Source: Isoetes taiwanensis
Taxonomy: Eukaryota; Streptophyta; Lycopodiopsida; Isoetales; Isoetaceae
Direction: 5' to 3'
NCBI GenBank assembly: GCA_021234155.1
Contig: JAJEKV010000233.1
Coordinates: 124,001 to 188,000 of the forward strand
DNA length: 64,000 nt
Shown in pieces: positions 56,210 to 64,000 of this stretch (the stretch's first letter is position 1; each line of letters opens with the position of its first letter). The notes under the pieces were generated by a model. That model was not told the origin of the DNA and did not search any database. It was given only the letters and a program-made list of their open reading frames with translations. The position numbers and the translations under genes are program-made.

Positions 56210-56367
56210 GTTTTATAATATAGGATGAGTCAGCATACCAGCTTATCTGGATGTATACGTGTCTTAGGGAAAATATATCTTTTTAACTGTTTATGATCAA
56301 TACAATATCACGTACTATTCCTCCGTAACTCTTCTGTTCTTGCTTGTTCTTAAGATGGTATCAGAGC
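56210..56367 (+). mobile_element. Ty1/copia LTR remnant with primer binding site
   Basis: Plus-strand sequence matching the reverse complement of 53534-53704 (shared TCTGGATG.ATACG.GTCTTAGGGAA; TATGATCAATACAA; TATTCCTCC.TAACTCTTCTG) ends with GTTCTTAAGA and is followed at once by TGGTATCAGAGCC (56356-56368), complementary to initiator tRNA-Met. It is therefore the 3' part of a 5' LTR. No gag frame follows beyond a weak 92-codon frame at 56430-56708, so the element is mostly lost. Orientation is opposite to the copy at 53.5 kb. Confidence 0.8.
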
Positions 56368-56824
56368 CACAAGGAAACAAGGAAACTAAGAAAAACATCT
56401 GAAGAGAGAAGATCAGGGCAAAGCTTACATTGAGGAGGATGAACGACAGATTGATTCAGCACAAGATAGCCATGGAATCCAAGAACCTATCGCTCAGTTC
56501 TGCAGAACAGAATCCATCCGCCAAAGCATCTAATTTCGTAGACCAGAAGCCACAAATCCATCTGAAATCTGTTTCTACAGCCGTTTTACACAACCAAATC
56601 CGTTTCATAGCATCCACTGATGCACAAACCCGTATGAAAGCCGCATCCGCAGCCCGTCTCCACAAGCCAAAAATATCTAGGAAAGGATGCAGCCTCCCAA
56701 TATGCTAGAAATGATGCAGAAGTTTTGTGCAAAATGCTCTAAACCATCTGCAGATTGTACTTTTTCCACTCTGTACAGACTCTAATAATGAAACATAGCT
56801 CTTATTGGTCCGGGTTTTTGCACC

Positions 56825-57185
56825 AGTCGGCATTAAACCATAAGCTCATAGTAGCTTCTATATTGATCTCTGCTGCAAACTACATATGTACAAGTTAAGT
56901 ATAGATTGACAAACTTTTATATATATGATGGGACACATCTAATAAACTTTGTTGGCATGTGATACTGATTATGATAAACAGTACTGCATCAACATACCAA
57001 TCGACATTAAACCGTAAGCTCATAGTAGTTTCTATATCGGTCTCTCATAGTAGTTTCTATATCGGTCTCTGCTCAAACTACATATGTACAAGTTAAGTAT
57101 AGATTGAGAAACTCTTATATATATGATGGGACACATCCAATAAACTTTGTTGGCATGCCATACTGATTCTGATAAACACTACTAG
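56825..57185. repeat. ~175-bp tandem duplication with an inner 24-base duplication
   Basis: Copies start GGCATTAAACCATAAGC (about 56829) and GACATTAAACCGTAAGC (about 57003). Both contain CATATGTACAAGTTAAGTAT and ATGATGGGACACATC. The second copy has an internal repeat of CTCATAGTAGTTTCTATATC. Non-coding. Confidence 0.85.
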
Positions 57186-57580
57186 CATATCTTACCACAT
57201 CAACATGAACTAAAGTTGAGCAGCAGCCACAAATACAATAATGACAACAAATGCTTTGACAGAGAGATGAAATTATCAAATTAGTTGTATTCAATATGCC
57301 TTTTGATATTTCCATATCATGATAGGTCAGAGTGTTGTATGCTAACATGGGATGTCATATCAAACCCGTGTTAGGATACTTTTTGTTATAAGTGCTCATC
57401 ATACAGTGCTATGTGGCCTCTTACAAGGGATTCAGTGAAAGCACATAATAGAAAGCTAACACGAGCAAGGTATTTATGGTTTATCCTATGTTGCCCAAAC
57501 AATAGGAACTGTCATGACTGGCACAAGAAATATCAATTTTATTCTATTCTATTAGTATAAGGAAATGTTTGTATACAAGA

Positions 57581-57677
57581 ATTTCCTTCTACTTGCAATT
57601 CTGCTGTGGAAGATGTGCCGACATGCACTAGCGCGGAGGCACATTCTGATACAACAGAATTGCAAGTAGAAGGAAAT
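57581..57677. repeat. Perfect 23-bp inverted repeat with 51-base loop
   Basis: The 23 bases at 57581-57603 (ATTTCCTTCTACTTGCAATT plus CTG) and their exact complement at 57655-57677 would form a 23-bp stem. Size and loop are compatible with a small-RNA hairpin or with short TIRs of a tiny element; neither is shown. Confidence 0.85.
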
Positions 57678-58685
57678 GACTCAAACGTGAAGTTTGTTTA
57701 CGACATTGTAAGGGAAAGGATGCATGTGCATTCCCAGCAGTTAGGGTTTTCGTTAATGAATTCCAACAGAGGAACAAAGCATTTTACAGGAAAAACTTTC
57801 CTCTTCCAAATTACACTTTTGGCTATTAGAGTAGATAAACTTTGATTTGGCTTCAATCACACACATATCATAGTTCAATAAGTCTATAATCCATCATGCT
57901 CTTCAGGCATATGCAAATATTCAAGTTCCATTTATTTCTATTCATTATACATCTTGGTGCTAAATCTGCACCTTTCTGATGCTAATAAGTGAGCCAAGTT
58001 TATACCAGCTTCGAGCAGGAGCTTTCGCATGACTTTAATATAAATGTTTCTGCCAACTTGTGTATGATTGAAGCACCATCTACTGGTTATTGAAGATCAA
58101 TAAATAGTTGGGACTCAAATTGTAGAACAGAAGTTAAAGCTATGAAGACATTTGATTTATTTAAGAGTTCTGCAGTGGATGATGGTAAATGCTGTCGATG
58201 CGGTTATAACTTTCCCTGCTAGGACTCAAGATCCTCTGGCCTCCTTCCAGGTAAAGCTATATGTACAAACATTGTTTTGTTTTGATACTCTTGCTTATTT
58301 AAGACCACTTCCATATTGTTTTATTCGCATAAGTTAAAGTATGAAGGTAAACGTATACTTGCATATATTGCTTTGTTTTGTCATTTTGCTTATTGAAGTG
58401 TTCCATGTTAATATCTTGGTTCTATGAACGACCTGTTATCTATTAACAAAAGTATTATCTATCACCAGAAATACAAATGAAATATAATCAGATCAGTTCT
58501 CATCTCAGAGATATGTCTACATGTTGCATGCTATAGTGTTTGGTGAGCCAAGGATATGATAAAATATCCTACAAAGTTATTGCTTCTTACATCTTGCTTA
58601 TTAGTGGTCAGGTCTCATTATAATGGTAATTGCAATGATTTCAAGTGTTTCATGACCCAGGATGAGAAAATATGATGTAAAGTTA

Positions 58686-59330
58686 TTACACTCTACATCC
58701 ATGAACGTGGAATTTCTAATGTAGTTGACGATAATATAGATGCCTATACCTTTGTTCTTATGAAGCACAAGCTTAGGACTCTCTACATCTATGAACGTGG
58801 AATTTCTAATGTAGTTGACGATAATATAGATGCCTATACCTTTGTTCTTATGAAGCACAAGCTTAGGACGTGATCTGCGAGCAACCTTAGTTTAAATATA
58901 TAAACAGCAATTGCTCTATCTATTCTAGGCTCTAATGTCTTGATAATAATATTTGTATTTTATGATACTCTACTCTATTTAGCAGTCTTAAATTTGGAAG
59001 CAAAGTTCACGGCCATAGCAACTACCGAACCAATAGTTGTACACTCCAATTTGTCAAAACATCTTTCAACCTTTGTGGTGCATGCTCAAACCAATAGTTG
59101 TACACTCCAATTTGTCAAAACATCTTTCAACCTTTGTGGTGCATGCTCAAGCTGATGATAATAGACCTTTGTTCTAATGAAGCACAAGCTTAGGACGTGA
59201 TCTGCAAGCAATGTTACTTTTAATCTATAGACTGCCAATTGCTCTATGTACTCTAGGCTCAATGTCTTGATAATAATATTTGTATTTTATGATATTCTAC
59301 TCTATTTAGCAGTCTTGAATTTGGAATGTT
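58686..59330. repeat. Nested local tandem duplications
   Basis: Three levels are visible. A 92-bp unit (CTCTACATC.ATGAACGTGG to AAGCACAAGCTTAGGA) is repeated at 58686 and 58778. A 62-bp unit (CAATAGTTGTACACTCC) is repeated at about 59030 and 59092. A larger block (AGGACGTGATCTGC...AGTCTT.AATTTGGAA) occurs at about 58865-59005 and 59190-59325. Non-coding; suggests repeated slippage or unequal exchange. Confidence 0.85.
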
Positions 59331-60079
59331 ACCTTGAGTAATGCCGGCCAGCTGATTGGGAGCCTCATAACATGGATTTCGCCATGCTTACACGTAGACC
59401 AGGGCAAACATCCATCCTCAGCACAAATGCAAAGCCCGGGGGTGCAATCCATAGTGTTTCTGCTTCTTAGTACCATGATTTTCCATCCGGTATTCTTGTC
59501 CTTCGGGATCAATAGCCGACCAACACCATGTTCATTCTTTGCCCTTGCATCTTTGCCCATATGCTCAAATCTGGCAGTCTTTGCCATTTTTTTTCCGTCC
59601 TGCATCTTTGTCATTCAAATCCGGCTCTAGGCTAAATAACAACAGAGGAAAAACGGGAGGCCGGAGGTCTTTGAGCCTGAAGAGGGGTTCTTCAATCCGG
59701 CATATGGACTGCTACGCAATCTGGATAGATTGCAGATCAGAGTGGATGCAGAAATCTGACAGCTCTGCTCTCTGCTCCACGGCGGCTCTGCCCTCTGCTC
59801 CATGGCGGCTCCTAGCACAATCAAAAGGCCAAAGGTTATTCCACACCAGCGGATCTATTAGAAGACCCGAAAACATGTCAAGGAATCTGGCTTACAGGGG
59901 GCTTCATGAACGGGCTTGAAGATCTGGCATATGACTCCAAGAACAGGCTTCAAGATCCAGCAAACAGGCTTCAAGAACAACCTTTTTTTCTTAGGGACAG
60001 ATCCAATGGCAAAAATCCCTCCGCAGCGTCCGTTGTCTGTTCCAGATGTTCCTGCACAGAAATCCATAGAGTTTTTGGA

Positions 60080-60296
60080 GCCAGCATTTGGGATAGAGGT
60101 CAGAAGGCTGGACCACAACCGGATGTGAGTTTGTTTTGTTGTGGCCTTCATCGTGAGACTGTGGAGCATTGTCTGGTTTTATGCCCTCACTTGCAGGCTG
60201 CCTGGGATTGGGTTAGGGCTCTATTTCAGGTGAGATTGACTAGCCAGCAGTTGCTGCTTCATGCGTATCCTGGTGCTTGGCCGCTCTTGCGGTAGC
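60080..60296 (+). pseudogene. LINE reverse-transcriptase zinc-binding (zf-RVT-like) fragment
   Basis: One frame reads CCGLHRETVEHCLVLCPHLQ and then AAWDWVRALF, the pattern C..G....ET.EH....C......W.W typical of the zinc-binding domain after the reverse transcriptase in plant LINEs. One of the cysteines of the first pair seems displaced (CC adjacent). No reverse transcriptase or endonuclease motif is visible upstream, so it is a 5'-truncated remnant, possibly with a 3' UTR running to about 60650. Confidence 0.55.
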
Positions 60297-60651
60297 AAGC
60301 CTTGCATCTGTGCGTGGCTTGGTTGCTGTAGCTGATTTGGAAGCGGCGGCGGTTGTGGATATTTCAGGGGATTCAGCAGCCTGCAGCCTCTCTGATTCCT
60401 TGACTCAGGTACAAGCTGTTTCAAAGCTTTCTGGTATTCCCGGGATTAGTAGAGCAGAAGTTTGCCATTTGGCGGGACTTCTTGGGTGTTGTAGATGGTG
60501 ATGGTCGGTTTGTATAGCAGTAGAGTTGTAGTTTTTCTGTGAGTTTGTTGTGGTGTGTCGAGGTATCGCTGTCTCTTTGGGGCAGTTCTCCTTCCTCCTC
60601 ACTTGCTTTGTAACATTAACATTCTTTTAATATATTGATGACACAATTCTT

Positions 60652-60653
<2 letters not shown>

Positions 60654-60687
<34 letters not shown>
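60654..60687. repeat. Poly-T run of 34 bases
   Basis: Homopolymer T on the plus strand. It lies about 360 bases after the LINE-like fragment but on the wrong strand for that fragment's poly-A tail; it could be the tail of a different element in minus orientation, or a simple repeat. Confidence 0.9.
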
Positions 60688-60689
<2 letters not shown>

Positions 60690-62754
60690 GTCAGATTGAA
60701 ATGTAGTGATTTGTAAAGTATGCAGATGGGCCGAGCTAGAAATCGAAAACACTACCACTGCATTCACCCCTCTAGAGCCTGATACTGAAATAACAGGGAT
60801 TGTGAGCCCGAGAAAAACATCGCCATAACATCGAGATCAGCTTCAACTATCTTGATGCAGATGCTGTTATCAGGTATACCATTACGTGGGTATTTTTAGC
60901 TGATAATCGAGCACTTTATAATGTTTTTAGCCCGGATATGGCTCCCCCTAAGCTCTACTAGATTATTCCTCGGGTCGCAGCAAATCCAGGCGTTCCGCGA
61001 CATTCCTTCTTGCAATCTGAGCAATTTTTGTGAAAATCTTGAGATACAGTGAGATGCAGCAATCCGGAATCATGATGCAGAAAAAGAAGAGCCTAAAAGG
61101 TATGTACCAAATTTTAAATTTTGAACATGGGCGGGAAAAAAAGGCAGGGTATAAAAAAAAAGGCGGGGTATAAAACAAAAGCGGGGCATAAAAAAGAGAT
61201 TGAATAACTAATATGGGATTATAATTTGACATACATGTTTATACGTCCCCAATTTTTCTTTTTAGACGTGTGCTACTAGGTTCACACGTTACACATTATG
61301 TTGCCATTTTAGCTGCACGTTTTCTAATGTGCCTAAGGCATATAATTCTTATTTTAAGGTAAAAAATAAACTTCCAAAGATCTTGCATTATCTCTACATA
61401 TGTAATTGATATTGTAATTTTCCTTTTTTTTTCGTTCCCTCAAAAAGTTTCTGGGCCGCAATCTATTTCTCTCCTTTGTTGCCACGTGTTTGCTGGACAG
61501 TACTGTCCGTCAGATTCTCATAACGTGTCCTGGGGATATGGCGGTGGATGGCCTGGAGTAACTCCTCCTGCTGGCATACTTCCATCCTCTGAGACTTTTT
61601 GCACAAGTGCGTCTAGGCCTGGCGCTTCCAAGACAAACTTCTACATCTATTTGGGCTTCGGCTCCAGCTAATCTGTCTATGGCACTTCTCGGCAAGAAGC
61701 AAGATCCACTAGTTCTCAAACTCTGCAGAGGTCCACACTTCGAGGGTCCCTGTGTTTCGCTGGCGCCGGATTCTTCTCTGTGCTTGAAATTACTCATTCG
61801 ATAAACAGGGCCAAAGCTGCCTAGATTCTTACTAGACAGATTGCTAGAAGCGTGCATGCAGAATAGGCATCCAAAGTTTTTAGCTGTTGTAATTTTATCT
61901 GGGGGTCATAAAATCAAGCAGTTAGTTAGTAATATCCCACAGTTGAATGCAGACATGGTTCTCGGTCCTATTCCTTCTGGATTTGCATCATATTCTATAT
62001 TTGAAGCAGATTATGTGCAAGAAGAAGCGAGATCCATGATCTGTTCCAGTCTAATCTGCTCCAATTTATTCAAGATAAGCCGATTTAAAAGGAGTGGTGC
62101 TGGATTGATACTTTGATTTTTTAGACAGACACGAACTCAATATCTTACTCTAGAAAAACTTTGATTTTTTAGACAAACACGAACTCGTTATCTTACTCTG
62201 GCGATTTTTTCCCAATATCTTACTCCAGCGTTGCTTGATACCGGATGATTTTTTTCCAAAGCAGGAAGCAGAAAATAGAAAGATAAGCAAAGACAGTGAT
62301 GTTTTTCATTCGTTGTTCTTGCTTTTCTAGATTTGCCATTGGGTCAATGCAGTCAATCTGCTTAGATAAGGCTGGGGTCGAGAAAGTTGTAGATCCACGT
62401 TCACAGATAACAACTTTAGTTCAGTATATATTTGGTGGACTTCTGCAATCTCAAGTAATGAAACCTCCTTGGAAAGAATAAGGGAATTGGATCATCACTT
62501 AGAAAATGCAGTATGAAGACAAAATGTTTTGCAGGTGAAATGTTTCCACACAATGCCATATATAAGACATTGGAAATAAGTACAAAACAAACTCTTCAGA
62601 TGTAAAAGATATATTTGGCAATAGTATTTGTTTTTTGTATCACTATCGTTATTCTGGAAAATATGGAAACTGGAGTTATCCAAGCTTAGATTCATTTAGT
62701 TCAATTTCGCAGGTTCAGAACTGTGATCGTTTCGGCTTAATATCAAACCTTAAT
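60688..62754. other. Intergenic, no gene recognised
   Basis: No coding region identified. A 55-base duplication (TTTGATTTTTTAGACA.ACACGAACTC) lies at about 62108-62210, and short A-rich GGCGGGGTATAAAA repeats at about 61130-61195. Frames at 61607-61804, 61841-62116 and 62296-62481 show no known motif. Confidence 0.5.
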
Positions 62755-62830
62755 TAAGAAGAGTTGGACAAAAGAAATGTTCGCGGCGGCCTTGGCCGCC
62801 GCTATAAATTTCTTGTATACATTAAAGTTT
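62755..62830. repeat. GC-rich palindrome element, copy 2 (inverted)
   Basis: GCGGCGGCCTTGGCCGCCGC at 62783-62802 with flanks AGAAATGTTC and TATAAATTTCTTGTATA, the reverse complement of the flanks at 19650-19715. The palindrome is more nearly perfect here than in copy 1. Confidence 0.75.
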
Positions 62831-62926
62831 GTTGACCCATTTTGAAAGTGTATTTACGACACAAAATAAGGACAGGTACTCTTTCATGCATATGATCATC
62901 TTAGTTCCTATCACTAAGTTGCAAAA

Positions 62927-63081
62927 GGTTTACATAGGCTTAATAGGTGTAATGCATAGGTTTATATAGGTTTAATCATTTCAACGTGCTTTCATAAGTT
63001 TAATGCATAGGTTTACATAGTTTTAATGCATAGCTTTCATAGGTTTAATGCATAAGTTTAGATAGGTATAATAGGTTTTGT
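62927..63081. repeat. Degenerate tandem repeat of ATAGGTTTAATGCATAGGTTT type
   Basis: About eight variants of a 17-22-base unit with cores TAGGTTTA and AATGCATA. Old, irregular array. Confidence 0.8.
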
Positions 63082-63132
63082 TAAAAATGGTGCTCTGCAG
63101 AAATAACCTCTGGCCCTCAAAACTATGTCTTA

Positions 63133-63365
63133 AATTGTGAGTTGCCTTTCTCGACCCGCGAGTCGATACATGTATCAGATCTACAGTTTCCAAAAATGGC
63201 CTTCAGAATTGTGTTTTTCACTATGAGCTACCTTTCTCGACTCGCGAAACGAGAAAGGCCTCCTTATCTGTGTTTTTAACTCTGAATTGCCTTTCTCGAC
63301 TTGCGAGTCGAGAAAGGCTCTGACCATTGCATTTTTCACTCTGAACTGTCTTTCTCAGACAATAA
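63133..63365. repeat. Tandem units each carrying a CTTTCTCGACT palindrome
   Basis: Three and a half units of 60-85 bases share GTGTTTTT.ACT.TGA.TTGCCTTTCTCGAC. The third has a perfect 13-bp-arm hairpin (GCCTTTCTCGACT, loop TGCG, complement; 63289-63318). Those at about 63146-63166 and 63231-63258 are imperfect, and the last (about 63345) has lost the right arm. Core shared with the palindrome at 28579. Confidence 0.85.
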
Positions 63366-64000
63366 GAGGGTTCCAAGAAAAAGTGGGAATGGCATGTGAC
63401 CCACTTTAAATGCGACTTTACTGCTTCGATACCAATTCTAATTCTGTGCAACTTATGCAGGATTAGATACACAAAATTTCAAAATCTCTTCTTCTTCTAT
63501 CCATTTAAACATCAGATACAAAATTTGCCACAAAAAAGCATTTGAAAGGCATATATGCGAAGGCTGAAGCAGAAAGACTGACTTGATTCCTGTCTATATT
63601 TTCCACCAATGGTCTATCATCAATGGGTCATAAGAATGCTGGTCATACCTTTGTGTGGTTAATGCCAATATTTAGTACCACAACACCCATTTTATTTTGT
63701 AGTAAAAATCAAAACCCAGTAGTACCGTACTTGCAAAGTAGTAGTGATTAGCTATGATACTATTTTAAAGAAGCCAATAAGTGCAGCCACAGATTTATCA
63801 CAGAAGAGGAAGCTATCACGAACAAAAGGTGCTCTCATCAGACCAATAGTTTCTTAAGCTTTCTTAAAAGCCTAAAAACCTATGGAAAGCACCATTGCAT
63901 GAAAATGTCAATTGCATTTGCCCTGCGTAATCATAGCTACAATGCTAAGCCATATTGCTTTCAATATAGTGATGTTACAAAATATGTTTTGCAGTTAGTC
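63366..64000. other. Right end of window, no gene recognised
   Basis: AT-rich; includes a diverged copy (about 63775-63960) of the block at 55310-55470. No coding sequence supported. Confidence 0.5.

Larger units (their letters stand above)
56369..60080. other. Intergenic, tandem duplications, no gene recognised
   Basis: Includes the duplicated block at about 56825-57185, a 23-bp perfect inverted repeat (57581-57677) and a series of duplications at 58686-59330. Short frames (56430-56708, 57606-57845, 58152-58337, 59334-59919) have no recognisable domain. A 23-24-base duplication (CTCTGCTCCA.GGCGGCTC) lies at about 59764-59812. Confidence 0.5.

Noticed and set aside
1-64000. CRISPR arrays, bacterial operons, tRNA or rRNA genes
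   Set aside because: No regularly spaced short repeats with unique spacers, no Shine-Dalgarno-led gene strings, and no cloverleaf or rRNA sequence recognised; the primer sites are tRNA complements, not tRNA genes.

Overview
The window is nuclear DNA from a land plant, most likely a repeat-rich non-flowering vascular plant such as a fern. Evidence: a plant-type chalcone-synthase-like pseudogene, a plant-style BDP1 gene with short GT-AG introns, and several generations of nested LTR retrotransposons in AT-rich DNA. The lineage is inferred; no single gene decides it.

Region by region. 1-1.97 kb holds the 3' half of a type III polyketide synthase pseudogene (minus strand), cut off exactly where a Ty3/Gypsy chromovirus begins. 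1.97-10.66 kb is that chromovirus, without a visible 5' LTR. Upstream of gag it carries three extra reading frames: a histone H3-fold protein with a coiled-coil N-terminal extension, a 469-residue unknown, and an acidic unknown. Gag-pol then lies in a single frame with three nonsense codons, ending in an integrase plus chromodomain. 10.66-16.4 kb is its probable 3' LTR/UTR followed by non-coding repeats. 16.44-17.48 kb is an intact three-exon ERI1-like 3'-5' exonuclease. 17.5-24.7 kb is intergenic with hairpins, a 550-bp foldback element, a MITE and a possible KH-like fragment. 24.69-28.13 kb is the TFIIIB subunit gene BDP1.

30.25-52.37 kb is one LTR retrotransposon with matching LTRs (721 and 700 bp), a tRNA-iMet primer site, a polypurine tract and a perfect 5-bp target duplication (GAGTA). 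Only gag and a 3' remnant of its own coding capacity are visible. Its gag is split by a ~594-bp MITE with an 11-bp target duplication. Its middle holds a separate module: a minus-strand gene with a ParB/sulfiredoxin-like motif, a plus-strand gene with a DUF8039-like domain and a transposase-like helical region, and a small minus-strand gene. Ten copies of a 14-16-bp palindrome (consensus GATCGCGGCCGCGATC), followed by a partly conserved tail, are scattered through this module, mostly in introns and flanks. The module is itself split by a minus-strand Ty3/Gypsy element (37,486-48,415; target duplication AAAGT) whose decayed gag-pol is followed by 4 kb of extra, unrecognised reading frames.

52.4-64 kb is gene-poor: two Ty1/copia LTR remnants in opposite orientation, a LINE-like zinc-finger fragment, many local tandem duplications and several strong palindromes.

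The two intact host genes (ERI1-like nuclease, BDP1) are on the plus strand and unrelated in pathway. The points most worth attention are the H3-like gene in the chromovirus and the ParB-like gene surrounded by repeated palindromes.
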